DNA from: Saccharicenans sp049719515
GTDB lineage: Bacteria; Acidobacteriota; Aminicenantia; Aminicenantales; Saccharicenantaceae
Assembly (NCBI GenBank): GCA_049719515.1
Contig: JBNARJ010000012.1
Coordinates: 1 to 64,000 of the forward strand
DNA length: 64,000 nucleotides
Reading direction: 5' to 3'
Positions within the stretch are counted from its first letter, which is position 1. Each line of letters begins with the position of its first letter. Below, in pieces: positions 1 to 9,607 of the stretch. Under the pieces are notes generated by a model. That model worked only from the letters and a program-made list of their open reading frames with translations, was not told where the DNA came from and did no database searches. The translations under genes were made by a program, and so were the position numbers.

Positions 1-33
1 CCCGGACCGGCCGGCCCAAAATTAACGTGGGTC

Positions 34-61
34 TTGCAGCCAGAACCCTAAGGAGTATAAT
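34..61 (+). promoter_or_regulatory. Sigma70-type promoter for the small gene and polA
   Basis: TTGCAG (34-39) and a perfect TATAAT (56-61) are separated by 16 bases. The predicted transcript starts near base 68, about 29 bases upstream of the first gene. The sequence left of it is too short to say what gene precedes it. Confidence 0.55.
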
Positions 62-96
62 CATCTAAGTAAGAAAAAATTGGTGTGGATTGAGGC

Positions 97-351
97 ATGG
101 AAGGTTACAACACGGTCATCGAATACAAGGGTCGAAAATTCATGGTCCAGACTCAGGACAAAGGGCCGAGCTTTAACTATGTGGAATCTCTGATTTATCT
201 CTCAGGAAAATTAATTGCCTCGAAAAAAATGCCCTACACCAACCAGCTGGACCGACCGGACCTTAAAGAAGTAATAGAGCAGATGGTGCATGACCTGCAC
301 GTGGAAGTCCTGGATGAAATTGTGGAAGGCAGGTATGATAAATACCTCTAA
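97..351 (+). CDS. Small conserved-looking protein of unknown function upstream of polA
   Basis: This encodes 84 residues that I do not recognise. The protein is soluble, acidic toward the C-terminus, and has no signal peptide, membrane segment or cysteine pair. The first half reads as beta-strands (an EYKGRKFMVQT stretch) and the second half as a helix (DLKEVIEQMVHDLHVEV). It lies just downstream of a good promoter and ends 9 bases before the polA ATG, so the two are probably co-transcribed. The Shine-Dalgarno match (GAGG directly before the ATG) is poor, so the start is uncertain. Codon use resembles its neighbours. No function is proposed. Confidence 0.65.
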   Translation: MEGYNTVIEYKGRKFMVQTQDKGPSFNYVESLIYLSGKLIASKKMPYTNQLDRPDLKEVIEQMVHDLHVEVLDEIVEGRYDKYL

Positions 352-360
352 AGTTTGATA

Positions 361-3084
361 ATGTCCAAGCCCCGACTTTTCTTGATTGACGGCAACTCCG
401 TCCTCTATCGCTCTTATTACGCCATCCAGAAACTCAGCAATTCGGCCGGGTTTCCCACCAACGCCATTTATGGCTTTATCAATACGTTAAACAAGATAAT
501 GGAGGAAGAAAAAGCTGAATATCTCGGCCTGGTGTTTGATACCGGGCTGCCGACCTTCCGGCATCAAGCCTATCAGGAATATAAAGCCCAGCGCCGCCCC
601 ATGCCGGAAGACCTGGTCATTCAGGTGCCGGTGCTCAAAAAAATCATATCGGCCCTGCGCCTGCCGCTTTTCGAATATGCCGATTATGAGGCTGACGACG
701 TCCTGGCCACCCTCAGCCGGAAAGCCGCGGAACAGAAAATCCCGGTTATCATCGTTACGACAGATAAAGACATGCTGCAGGTACTCGGCCCGCTGGTGGC
801 TATCTTTAACCCGGCCAAAGAAATATACCTGGTGGACGAAAGCATTGACCGCGAATTCCTCGAAAGCCTGAAACACCGGCAGGTCAACACGGTAAAAGAA
901 TTTTTTGGAGTGCCGGCCAGCCGGGTAGCCGAAGTTCTGGCCCTGCAGGGCGATTCATCGGATAACATTCCCGGCGTCCCCGGCGTAGGAGAAAAGACCG
1001 CCCGGCAGCTTATTTCCGACTTCGGGAACCTGGAAAACCTCCTCAGGAATATAGACAGGGTTAAAAACCCCAGGATCAGAGAATGTCTGAAAAACAACCT
1101 GGCCCAGCTCGAATTGAGCCTCAAGCTGGTCAAAGTCGAAGACCGGCTGCCGGTTGATTTTGAGCTGGAAAAATTTCGCATAGCAGAACCAGACACAGAG
1201 CAGTTAGTGCGCCTTTACCGGGAGCTGGACTTTACCAGTTTGCTCCCAAAGTATCTTTCAAAAAAAGAACCTCAGACCAAAAATTATTCCGCCATCCTCA
1301 GTCAAGAAGAATTTGAAAAATTGCTCGCCCGGCTGAGCCAGGCAGAAGAATTCGCGCTCGATACCGAAACCACCAGCCTTTACCCGACGCGAGCCCGACT
1401 GGTGGGGCTATCTTTCAGCCTGACACCCGGTGAAGCCTATTATATCCCGCTGCGGCACCGCTACGCTCTGGCCCCACCCCAGCTGCCTGCTGATTACGTG
1501 CTCGGGCATTTAAAGCCCCTGCTGGAAAACCCGGCCATAAAAAAAATAGGTCAGAATATCAAATATGATTACATTGTGCTCAAGAAAGAAGGCATTAACC
1601 TTCAGGGAATAGAATATGACACGATGGTGCTATCCTACCTTCTCGAACCCAACTGGGGCAAGCACAACCTCGATAAACTGGCCGTCTATTACCTGCAGGA
1701 AAACAAGATTCCTTTTGAAAGTCTGGTGGGCAAGGGCAAAAAGCAGCTAACCATCGACCTGGTGCCGGTAGAAAAATCTGCTGAATATGCCTGCCAGGAT
1801 GCCCATCTGGCCTTAAGCCTCAGCCGGGTGCTCTGGCCGATGGTGAAAGAGAGGAAGCTCGACCGGCTGTACCAGGAAATCGAAAAACCACTGATTGAAG
1901 TCCTGGCCGAGATGGAAATCTGGGGAGTAAAGCTGGACGTTGATTTTCTTAAAGGGCTCGGCCTGGAGTTAGAAAAGAAACTCAAAGAACTGGAAAAACA
2001 AATCTATGAACTGGCCGGACAAGAATTCAACATCAACTCCCCTCAGCAATTAAGCCAGGTCCTGTTTTACAAGCTTAACCTGCCAGCTTCTAAAAAGACA
2101 CGGATTAACAAGGGGTTGTCGACCGCCACGGATATCCTGGAAGAACTGGCTCCTCTTCATCCGCTGGCCGGGGCGGTGCTTGAATACCGTCAGTTAGCCA
2201 AATTAAAATCCACCTACACGGACTCTTTAGTGGAGCTGGTCAACCCAGAAACCGGGCGAGTTCACACCTCATACAATCAGACGATTGCCGCCACGGGCCG
2301 GCTTTCTTCCTCGGACCCCAACCTGCAAAACATCCCCGCCCGAGGCGAAGCGGGGAAAAAAATAAGAAGAGCTTTCATTCCAGAAGAAGGTTATCTGCTC
2401 CTCAAGGCTGACTATTCTCAGATAGAATTGAGACTTCTGGCCCACCTGTCAGAAGACCCGGCCCTGATGGAGGTTTTCCTGAACGACCGGGACATTCACA
2501 CCGAAACGGCCCGTCGGGTGTTTGGCCCGGCCGCTGAACTTTTTCCAGAAGAAATGAGACGGCGGGCCAAGATTATAAATTTCAGCATCATCTACGGAAC
2601 ATCGGCTTTTTCTCTGGCCAAAGAACTGGAGACTTCCCAATCAGAAGCCCAGAAATTCATCGACCGCTACTTCTCGGAACACAAAAAAGTAAAAGAATAC
2701 CTGGACCAGGTGGTGGAGTCAGCCCGGGAAAAAGGTTACGCGGAAACCATCTTTGGTCGCCAGCGTCAGATTCCTGAACTCCGGAGTTCTGACAACAATA
2801 CTTTCCAGGCCGGTCGCCGGATGGCCCTCAACACGCCGATTCAGGGCTCGGCCGCGGACATCATCAAACTGGCCATGATCAACATCTACCGGGAAATAAA
2901 AAACCGAAGCCTGAAAACCAGGATGATTCTTCAGGTGCACGACGAGCTGGTGTTTGAGGTGCCTCTCGAAGAAAAAGAAATGGTAGGGGAGCTGGTAAAA
3001 GAAAAAATGGAAGGGGTCTGCCCTCTTAAGGTTCCACTGAAAGCAAACCTCGGCTGGGGCACCAACTGGGCTGAGGTGAAATAA
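361..3084 (+). CDS. polA: DNA polymerase I
   Basis: This is a full-length family A DNA polymerase for Okazaki fragment processing and repair synthesis, about 907 residues. Three domains are visible: an N-terminal 5'-3' exonuclease (about 1-290, with the GDSSDNIPGVPGVGEKTA helix-hairpin-helix region), a 3'-5' proofreading domain (about 310-490), and the polymerase domain. Proofreading looks active: the DTET motif (about residue 335), the NIKYD motif and the YACQD motif all keep their acidic residues. Polymerase motif A (DYSQIELR, about 683), motif B (RRRAKIINFSIIYG) and motif C (VHDEL, about 860) are intact. An in-frame TTG lies two codons upstream, but the ATG at 361 is preferred. No clear Shine-Dalgarno sequence precedes it. 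It probably shares a transcript with the small upstream gene. Confidence 0.97.
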   Translation: MSKPRLFLIDGNSVLYRSYYAIQKLSNSAGFPTNAIYGFINTLNKIMEEEKAEYLGLVFDTGLPTFRHQAYQEYKAQRRPMPEDLVIQVPVLKKIISALRLPLFEYADYEADDVLATLSRKAAEQKIPVIIVTTDKDMLQVLGPLVAIFNPAKEIYLVDESIDREFLESLKHRQVNTVKEFFGVPASRVAEVLALQGDSSDNIPGVPGVGEKTARQLISDFGNLENLLRNIDRVKNPRIRECLKNNLAQLELSLKLVKVEDRLPVDFELEKFRIAEPDTEQLVRLYRELDFTSLLPKYLSKKEPQTKNYSAILSQEEFEKLLARLSQAEEFALDTETTSLYPTRARLVGLSFSLTPGEAYYIPLRHRYALAPPQLPADYVLGHLKPLLENPAIKKIGQNIKYDYIVLKKEGINLQGIEYDTMVLSYLLEPNWGKHNLDKLAVYYLQENKIPFESLVGKGKKQLTIDLVPVEKSAEYACQDAHLALSLSRVLWPMVKERKLDRLYQEIEKPLIEVLAEMEIWGVKLDVDFLKGLGLELEKKLKELEKQIYELAGQEFNINSPQQLSQVLFYKLNLPASKKTRINKGLSTATDILEELAPLHPLAGAVLEYRQLAKLKSTYTDSLVELVNPETGRVHTSYNQTIAATGRLSSSDPNLQNIPARGEAGKKIRRAFIPEEGYLLLKADYSQIELRLLAHLSEDPALMEVFLNDRDIHTETARRVFGPAAELFPEEMRRRAKIINFSIIYGTSAFSLAKELETSQSEAQKFIDRYFSEHKKVKEYLDQVVESAREKGYAETIFGRQRQIPELRSSDNNTFQAGRRMALNTPIQGSAADIIKLAMINIYREIKNRSLKTRMILQVHDELVFEVPLEEKEMVGELVKEKMEGVCPLKVPLKANLGWGTNWAEVK

Positions 3085-3375
3085 AGATTTCTGATTTGCT
3101 TCTACCCAGGCTGCCCGCTGAACTCAGGCGCGCCCGGCGGGTCATCTGCTGTGCCGAAATTAATCAACAATCAAACCGGTCAGCCGACCTGGCAAAACAA
3201 TAACTTCTTAACCGAATTTTTAATCTTCAGAATTGAGCTGGTGATTTTTAGGCCGGGTGGAAGACAGGGGAGACAAAACAACTCCAAATCTTTTGGAGGA
3301 AGGCAGGCGTTTTTTAAGAAGAGCAAATTAGATTTATGAAAATATCAAAATTTTAATAACGCATAAATCAACCTG

Positions 3376-3404
3376 CCCGGCTGGCCGGGGTCGCTTTTTA
3401 TTTT
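3376..3404 (+). terminator. Possible rho-independent terminator downstream of polA
   Basis: CCCGG (3376-3380) and CCGGG (3385-3389) form a 5 bp GC stem with a CTGG loop, followed after a few bases by a T-rich run (CTTTTTATTTT). It lies about 290 bases past the polA stop, so polA would have a long 3' region. The rest of the 3085-3435 gap holds no convincing gene; the only sizeable frame there (3151-3339) has no family resemblance. Confidence 0.4.
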
Positions 3405-3435
3405 AAAATTACCACGCTGTTTCAGAATTAAGCCT

Positions 3436-4563
3436 TTATACGAGGGATTTCTGATAAACCCGGTAAATCTTGTAGACCTGCCCTCCCATTCTTTCCATCT
3501 CGGCCCTAACCTTTACGTTGGATTCCATTTCATGGTGGGTGTCGATAATTTCAAAACCCGCTTGCTGGGCCGAGGCAATCATGGCCATGCCCATCAGGGC
3601 ATCAAGCCCCTGGCCGCGATATTCTTTTTTTATCGCTCCAAGCAGAAGGTCCAGCTGTTTGGTTCTCTTGCTGGCTCTTAAAATATGAATGAAGCCAAAA
3701 GGAAAAAGCCGGCCGCGGGCTTTCTGGATGCCGGCGGTCAGGTCCGGGATGCCGATGATGAAGGCCACCACCTGGCCGTCTTTGAGCACCGCTTTGACAA
3801 ATCTCGGGTCAAGTACGGGCAGGTATTTTTTGGCCAGGGCGTCCATTTCATGTTCATCCAGGGGAGCATAACCATATATGTTGCTCTCCACGTAGGTTTC
3901 GTTCATCAAAGACAGAATGGGTCTCACCCAGGGCTTTATTTCTTTCCTCTTTTTGAATTCGAGCAGCTGGAAATTGCCTTTCTTGAGAATTCTTTCTGAC
4001 ACCCGACGGTAGAGCTCGGGGATTTCTTTGGGTATTTCAATTTTGTAGACAAAATAATCAATGTCCTTCGTGTAGCCCTCTTTTTCTACCATCTCGGGCA
4101 TCCATTCAAAGTTGTAATAAGTGGCGATGGTTGCCCGGTGCTCAAACCCCTTGATGAGAAATCCTTCCGGGTCCTGGTCAGAAAAGCCGTAGGGGCCGAT
4201 AATCCTGGTCATGCCTTTCTCGCGAGCCCACTGCTCTACCCGGGCAAGAAGCGCGTGGACCACTTCCTGGTCCCTGATGCTTTCCAGAAAGCCAAACCGA
4301 GCCGTTTTCTCGTTCCGCACTTCATTGTAGCGGCGGTTGATGATGCCCATCACCCGGCCGACTATTTCGCCATCCTTTTCGGCCAGCAGCAAAATGGTGT
4401 CGGAGTATTCAAAAGCTTTGTTCTTCTTGGGGTCGAAGTAAGCCCATTCATCCATGTAAATCGGTGGCACCCAGTTCGGACGACCGCGGTGCAATTTTTC
4501 CGGCAGGTATATAAAAATCTTTAATTGTTTTCGGTCCTTAACTTCAATCAATTGAACACTCAT
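3436..4563 (-). CDS. GNAT-fold acyltransferase-like protein
   Basis: This encodes 375 soluble residues with features of the GNAT (acyl-CoA N-acyltransferase) superfamily. The N-terminal half contains DGEIVGRVMGIINRRYNE, a typical GNAT beta-strand region. The C-terminal part has KKEYRGQGLDALMG, which resembles the acetyl-CoA pyrophosphate loop (R/Q-x-x-G-x-G/A). The central GPYGFSDQDPEGFLIKGF stretch is typical of a large, poorly characterised bacterial family annotated only as GNAT-like. The substrate is unknown. A strong Shine-Dalgarno sequence (GAGAGGAGG) precedes the ATG. It is transcribed alone, divergently from the hydrogenase operon. Confidence 0.7.
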   Translation of the reverse strand: MSVQLIEVKDRKQLKIFIYLPEKLHRGRPNWVPPIYMDEWAYFDPKKNKAFEYSDTILLLAEKDGEIVGRVMGIINRRYNEVRNEKTARFGFLESIRDQEVVHALLARVEQWAREKGMTRIIGPYGFSDQDPEGFLIKGFEHRATIATYYNFEWMPEMVEKEGYTKDIDYFVYKIEIPKEIPELYRRVSERILKKGNFQLLEFKKRKEIKPWVRPILSLMNETYVESNIYGYAPLDEHEMDALAKKYLPVLDPRFVKAVLKDGQVVAFIIGIPDLTAGIQKARGRLFPFGFIHILRASKRTKQLDLLLGAIKKEYRGQGLDALMGMAMIASAQQAGFEIIDTHHEMESNVKVRAEMERMGGQVYKIYRVYQKSLV

Positions 4564-4783
4564 GTGCCTCCTCTCTAATTTGTTATTTTTTTAGGATTTT
4601 ATCAAAACCAGAGATAAAATAAAAATAAATATTTTTTGGGACCGGCGCGTTCTTCACCGTTCGCTCTTCTTCTCTTTATCAAAATAACCGGCCCTTCTCC
4701 CCAAGAAAATCAGGTTGTGGAAAAATTGTGCTTTGCCTGTGAAAAAGCCTGCGGATTCGTTGTTAATTTTTTATCATAAATTC

Positions 4784-4813
4784 TTGACAATTCCTTTTTT
4801 AATTTAATATACT
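4784..4813 (+). promoter_or_regulatory. Promoter of the hydrogenase operon
   Basis: A perfect TTGACA (4784-4789) and TATACT (4808-4813) are separated by 18 bases. Transcription should begin about 7 bases later, at 4820-4821, directly at the ATG of the first hydrogenase gene (4822). No Shine-Dalgarno sequence precedes that ATG, so the mRNA may be leaderless. TAATAT at 4805-4810 is an overlapping alternative -10 with a shorter spacer. Confidence 0.65.
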
Positions 4814-4821
4814 CACTTCTC

Positions 4822-6252
4822 ATGAAAACCGAGGCTATAACTCTACTCACCATTTTTATTCCGATTTTGGGTTCGCTGCTGGTTCCTCTTGCCGGGTCAA
4901 TCTCTCCCAAATTACGTTCCGCCTGGTCAGTTCTGTTAGGAGCCATAACCGCTTTCCTGCCGCTGACGCTTCTACCTCAGGCTTTTAAAGGCGGGGAGAT
5001 TGTCTGGAGCAAGAGCCTGGCGCTGGGATTGGATTTCATCCTGATTATTGACCCCCTGTCGATCTTCATGTCGATTGTTTCCTCCTTCATCGGCTTCCTG
5101 ATTATCATCTACTCGCTCGGCTACATCCACCACGAAGAGCACCAGAACGAGTACTACCTGATGGTCATTCTGTTCATCGGCTCGATGATGGGGCTGGTTT
5201 TCTCCGGCAACCTGGTATTTATGTACCTGTTCTGGGAAATTATCGCCATCGCCTGCTGGAGATTGATCGGCTTCTACCGTCAGAAAGAATACATCCTGCG
5301 TGCTGACAAAGCTTTCCTGCTGACCTTCGGTGGTGCGGTTGTCATGCTGTTGGGTTTCATCCTCATCTACGGACAGACCGGAACGTTCAACCTGGTGGCC
5401 ATGCGAGGCGTGGCTGTTCCCGGCACAGCCGTTCTTCTGATCCTCTTCGGCATGTTCTCCAAATCGGCCACCGTCCCCCTGCACACCTGGTTGCCTGATG
5501 CCGGTGTGGCCCCCACCACGGTGACTGCTTTACTACACGCGGCCGTGCTGGTAAAAATCGGGGTTTATGCTTATGCCAGGTTATTCCTTTACACCTTTAA
5601 AATACCAGAGTCCTGGCAGCAGGCCATCATCATCATGGCGGTTCTGTCCAGCCTTATCGCGGCGGGCGCGGCCACCGTGGAAAATGATTTTAAGCGTATC
5701 CTGGCTTACTCCACAATCAGCCAGATCGGATATATTTTCCTTGGTTTGAGCGTGGCCACCCCGGTAGGTATTACGGGCGGCCTGCTGTATATCCTTATGC
5801 ACGGACTGGCTAAAGCCGGGCTTTTCCTGTGTGCTGGCATTGTGCTTCATGCGACACACAAGCGTGATATAAGAGAGATGGGCGGGCTGATTAAAACTAT
5901 GCCCGTGACGGCCATCTCTTTTCTTATCTGCGCTTTTTCAGTCATTGGCCTTCCGCCTCTGGGAGGCTTCTTCTCCAAGCTTCTGGTCATCATGGGTACC
6001 GTTCAGGCCAATCAGGTCTGGGTGGCGGCCTTAGCTCTGTTTACCGCTGTTCTGACGATGTTCTACCTCATGCGCACTTTTGCCCTGGTCTTCCTGGGTG
6101 ACCTGAAGATGGCCGCACCAGAAAAAACTTTATCCATGGTCAGTGTGGTAGCCATACTGGCTATCCTCTCGGTGCTGGCTGGCCTTTTTGTCTCCTACCC
6201 GATGAAACTCGTCCAGCTGGCAACAACTCAAATTAGCTGGTGGCTAAAATGA
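4822..6252 (+). CDS. Antiporter-like membrane subunit of group 4 hydrogenase (NuoM/NuoN/MrpD family)
   Basis: This 476-residue, mostly hydrophobic protein has about 14 predicted membrane helices and belongs to the proton-translocating antiporter-like family shared by complex I, Mrp antiporters and energy-converting hydrogenases. Key charged residues are present: the helix-5 glutamate (FWEIIAIACW), the helix-7 lysine region (GMFSKSATVPLHTWLPDA), a second lysine in LHAAVLVKIGVY, and DFKRILAYSTISQIGY. It should form one ion pathway in the membrane arm. It is the first of 12 genes in the operon and its ATG lies at the predicted transcription start. Its stop overlaps the next start by four bases. 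Which complex I subunit (M, N or L) it matches best cannot be settled by eye. Confidence 0.9.
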   Translation: MKTEAITLLTIFIPILGSLLVPLAGSISPKLRSAWSVLLGAITAFLPLTLLPQAFKGGEIVWSKSLALGLDFILIIDPLSIFMSIVSSFIGFLIIIYSLGYIHHEEHQNEYYLMVILFIGSMMGLVFSGNLVFMYLFWEIIAIACWRLIGFYRQKEYILRADKAFLLTFGGAVVMLLGFILIYGQTGTFNLVAMRGVAVPGTAVLLILFGMFSKSATVPLHTWLPDAGVAPTTVTALLHAAVLVKIGVYAYARLFLYTFKIPESWQQAIIIMAVLSSLIAAGAATVENDFKRILAYSTISQIGYIFLGLSVATPVGITGGLLYILMHGLAKAGLFLCAGIVLHATHKRDIREMGGLIKTMPVTAISFLICAFSVIGLPPLGGFFSKLLVIMGTVQANQVWVAALALFTAVLTMFYLMRTFALVFLGDLKMAAPEKTLSMVSVVAILAILSVLAGLFVSYPMKLVQLATTQISWWLK

Positions 6253-8117
6253 CGGCAACGACATTATTATGGACAATACTGTTTCCGGCGGCAGTGGCCA
6301 TCATTCTGTTCTTAATCCCGGCCAAGGTAAAACTCGTTCGCGAAGTTCTGGGGGTGCTGGCCTCGGCTGTTTTGCTCTATCTCGGGTTCGCTCTGTTCTC
6401 TGTGAAAAACCTTTCTCTGAAGACAGACTGGCTCGGGCTGGGCATAAACTTTGACCTGCGGTTGTACCAGTTCTCTGCTTTCATCCTGCTCGCGCTGGCC
6501 GGCTTTCTGTTCCTGATCGTCCTCTACTCCACGGTCAAGATGAAGGACCACCCGAGAGTTCGCGAATATTACCTTTATGTGTTTCTGGCTGCCGCCTTTT
6601 CTAACGGTGCGGTTCTGGCTAATAATTTCATCTTACTGATTTTCTTCTGGGAAGCTCTGCTCATCACAACCTATGCGTTAGTGACCCTCGGGCTGAAGCC
6701 CACCTCACACCGGACGGCCGTTAAATCGCTGATTATCGGCGGGTTCTGTGATTTTTCCATGATCCTGGGCATCGGGTTGCTCTGGGCTTCTACTGGCACG
6801 CTGACCATGGACCAGATTCATGTCGAACCCCACGGGCTGGCCGCCGCGGCTTTTATTCTGATGATGATCGGCGCCATCGGCAAAGCCGGCGCCATGCCCT
6901 TCCACACCTGGATCCCCGATGCCGCCCTTGATGCACCCGTCAGCTTTATGGCTTTTATGCCCGCTTCCTTTGAAAAACTTCTGGGCATTTATTTGCTGGC
7001 CAGGATTGCCCTGGATTTCTTTGAGCTTAAAGTCGGCAGCGCCATGTCTTTGGTGCTGATGATTATCGGCGCGGCCACCATCGTGCTGGCCGTTTTCATG
7101 GCGCTTATTCAGAAAGATTTTAAGAAACTGCTTTCTTTCCACGCCATCAGCCAGGTGGGTTACATGATCCTGGGCATCGGCACCGCCATTCCCGTGGGAA
7201 TTGCGGGCGGTGTTTTCCACATGATAAACCACGCCATGTACAAATGCGGCCTCTTCCTGAGCGCCGGTTCAGTTGAACATCGCACCGGGACGACCGAACT
7301 CAAAAAGCTTGGCGGGCTGGCTCGCGAGATGCCCTGGACGGCTGCCGGTTTTACTGTTTGCGCCCTGGCCATTTCTGGCGTCTGGCCGCTTAACGGCTTT
7401 GTCTCCAAGGAAATGGTTTTTCACGGTGCGCTGGAAACCGGACTGCCCATTTTTGCCGTGGCCGCCTGGGTGGGAGCCATTTTTACCTTTGCTTCCTTCC
7501 TTAAAGCTGGACATTCAGTATTTTTCGGCCCGCGCAGCACTGAGGTGGCCAAAACCAAAGAAAGTCCGGCTCCTATCGTGCTGCCCATCCTGATACTGGC
7601 AGCCCTGTGTATCACTTTCGGTGTGTACAACAGGCTCCCGCTGGAAAATTTCATCCAGCCCATTTTGGCCGGCCATGTAGAAGCCGGTGAACACGTGGAT
7701 TTCACCGCTCATGCCCTGAGTCTTTTTAACCCGGTGGCCGGCATTTCCATGCTGTGCCTGCTGATTGCTCTCGGGATTCATTTCTTCGGCTGGAAACGCG
7801 GCGGGAAAAAAGCTTACCTGGCATCCGAACCTATTCATCAGCTGCCTGGCCTGAAAAATCTTTATGACCTGTCCGAAGCAAGGTTCTTTGACCTCTACGA
7901 ACAGGGCGTTAAATTCCTGCAGTGGCTGTCGGGCATTCTTTTCCGCTTTATCGACCGGCCGATTGATTTCCTGTACGAAAAAGTGGTTACGGCCATCGGT
8001 CGGACTTTTACCGGCCTGCTGCAGAAAGCGCACAACGGTCAGTATGCAAACTATCTGGCCTGGACTATCGGCGGCCTGGTGGTCGTCGTTTGGATAATAC
8101 TTCAGTTATTAAAATAG
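6249..8117 (+). CDS. Large antiporter-like membrane subunit of group 4 hydrogenase (NuoL-like)
   Basis: This is the longest of three antiporter-like subunits, about 622 residues. The family core contains FWEALLITTYALVTLG, GKAGAMPFHTWIPDA and KKLLSFHAISQVGY. Beyond the core there is a C-terminal extension of about 150 residues with an amphipathic part (LYDLSEARFFDLYEQGVKF) and a final membrane helix. This resembles the lateral helix plus anchor of NuoL that braces the membrane arm, so it is probably the distal subunit. The ATG at 6249 overlaps the preceding TGA as ATGA and has GGTGG five bases upstream, so it is preferred to a GTG three codons earlier. Confidence 0.88.
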   Translation: MTATTLLWTILFPAAVAIILFLIPAKVKLVREVLGVLASAVLLYLGFALFSVKNLSLKTDWLGLGINFDLRLYQFSAFILLALAGFLFLIVLYSTVKMKDHPRVREYYLYVFLAAAFSNGAVLANNFILLIFFWEALLITTYALVTLGLKPTSHRTAVKSLIIGGFCDFSMILGIGLLWASTGTLTMDQIHVEPHGLAAAAFILMMIGAIGKAGAMPFHTWIPDAALDAPVSFMAFMPASFEKLLGIYLLARIALDFFELKVGSAMSLVLMIIGAATIVLAVFMALIQKDFKKLLSFHAISQVGYMILGIGTAIPVGIAGGVFHMINHAMYKCGLFLSAGSVEHRTGTTELKKLGGLAREMPWTAAGFTVCALAISGVWPLNGFVSKEMVFHGALETGLPIFAVAAWVGAIFTFASFLKAGHSVFFGPRSTEVAKTKESPAPIVLPILILAALCITFGVYNRLPLENFIQPILAGHVEAGEHVDFTAHALSLFNPVAGISMLCLLIALGIHFFGWKRGGKKAYLASEPIHQLPGLKNLYDLSEARFFDLYEQGVKFLQWLSGILFRFIDRPIDFLYEKVVTAIGRTFTGLLQKAHNGQYANYLAWTIGGLVVVVWIILQLLK

Positions 8118-8127
8118 AGGAGGAGCG

Positions 8128-9606
8128 GTGGTTTTCTCATTCATTGTCATTCCTTTATTGGTAGCTGCTTTTCTGCCTCTCATCGGTAAGTTTTCGAAAA
8201 AACTAATTCCGGACGTGCTGACCAACGCCGCTCTGGCATTCCTGCTTTTCAACGCGGTCATCCTGGTAAAGCCCATCTTCACGCAGGGAACCATTATCCG
8301 GAACGTCAACTGGTTCGGAGAACAGGTCAACCTGACGGTGACCCTGGATGCTTTCAACCTGTTCATGCTGTTTACCATCTCGCTGGTCAGCTTGGGGGTA
8401 ACGCTTTTCTCGGTAGATTATCTGGAGCATTACGGGCATAAAGCCAATTTCTATGCCCTTCTGATGGTGATGATCGCCGGTATGAACGGCCTCGTGCTGG
8501 TCCCCGACCTTTTCTCCATTTACCTGTTCCTGGAAGTGGCTGCTGTAGCGTCTTATGCTCTGGTGGCTTTTGGCCTTGGTTATGACGAGCTGGAAGCTTC
8601 CTTCAAGTACCTGATGCTATCCGTGGTGGCTTCCGCCTTCGCCCTGCTGAGCATCACCATCATCTTCGGAATGACGGGCAGCCTGAGCTTTCAGGCCGTC
8701 GCCCAGGGGTTGCAGGACCTTCAGGCACGTTACGTGGTTGGGGTTTGCGTGGCTTTCTTCATCGCGGGGTTCGGGCTGAAAGCGGCCCTGGTTCCTTTCC
8801 ACGCCTGGTTGCCCGATGCTCACCCTTCGGCCCCTGCTCCGATTTCCGCCATGCTGTCCGGATTGCTGATTAAGGTTTCTGGCATCTATGCCCTGTTCAG
8901 GATAATTTACAGCGTGGTGGGTATGACTCCGGTTCTGACTCAGGTCTTTCTGGCTCTGGGCACCATCTCGATGGTGGTGGCGGCCCTGCTCGCCCTCGGG
9001 CAGAAAGACCTCAAGCGGATGCTGGCCTATTCATCCATCAGTCAGGTGGGCTACATCGTGGTCGGGCTGGCCCTGGGCACTCCTCTCGGTTTACTGGGCG
9101 GTCTGTTCCATCTGTTTAACCATGCGGTGGCCAAGGGTCTTCTGTTCTTGAATTCAGGCTCGGTTCAGCACATAACCGGCACGAGAAACCTGGAAGAACT
9201 CGGCGGGCTGGATAAAAGAGCGCCAGTCACGGCCACCACCAACCTGATAGGCGCCCTGTCGATTGCCGGCGTGCCACCGCTGGCCGGGTTCTGGAGCAAA
9301 CTCATCATTATTATGGCTCTGATTCAGGCGAAAGAATTTGGTTACGCCCTTATCGCCATCCTGGCCAGTATCCTGACCCTGTGGTATTACCTGCTCATCC
9401 AGCGCAAAGCCTTCTTCGGGCCATTGAACGAGAATTTAAGACACGTTAAAGAGGCCCCGTTCTGGATGTCAGCCGCCTGCGTCATTCTCGCCCTGGTGGC
9501 TATTCTGATAGGTGTGTTCTTCACGCCTTTCGTTAAAACCTGGATTTCTCCGGCCGCAGATGTGCTGGCCAAAGGAATTCAACATGTATTAACGTGGGGA
9601 ATTTAA
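8128..9606 (+). CDS. Third antiporter-like membrane subunit of group 4 hydrogenase (NuoN/MrpD-like)
   Basis: This 492-residue polytopic protein is a third copy of the antiporter-like fold. It carries the conserved glutamate (LFLEVAAVASYALV), the GLKAALVPFHAWLPDAHPSA segment, a membrane lysine (LLIKVSGIYALFR) and DLKRMLAYSSISQVGY. Having three such subunits, as in complex I, means three potential ion channels per complex, more than in small Ech-type hydrogenases. The start is a GTG with a strong GAGGAGGAG ribosome site. The gene follows the NuoL-like gene by 10 bases. Confidence 0.9.
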   Translation: MVFSFIVIPLLVAAFLPLIGKFSKKLIPDVLTNAALAFLLFNAVILVKPIFTQGTIIRNVNWFGEQVNLTVTLDAFNLFMLFTISLVSLGVTLFSVDYLEHYGHKANFYALLMVMIAGMNGLVLVPDLFSIYLFLEVAAVASYALVAFGLGYDELEASFKYLMLSVVASAFALLSITIIFGMTGSLSFQAVAQGLQDLQARYVVGVCVAFFIAGFGLKAALVPFHAWLPDAHPSAPAPISAMLSGLLIKVSGIYALFRIIYSVVGMTPVLTQVFLALGTISMVVAALLALGQKDLKRMLAYSSISQVGYIVVGLALGTPLGLLGGLFHLFNHAVAKGLLFLNSGSVQHITGTRNLEELGGLDKRAPVTATTNLIGALSIAGVPPLAGFWSKLIIIMALIQAKEFGYALIAILASILTLWYYLLIQRKAFFGPLNENLRHVKEAPFWMSAACVILALVAILIGVFFTPFVKTWISPAADVLAKGIQHVLTWGI

Positions 9607-9607
9607 G

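Noticed and set aside
3151..3339. 62-residue open frame after polA
   Set aside because: No recognisable family, odd composition, and it lies in what looks like 3' untranslated sequence.
4710..4946. 78-residue reverse frame at the hydrogenase promoter
   Set aside because: It overlaps the strong promoter and the first hydrogenase gene, and reads as a shadow of it.
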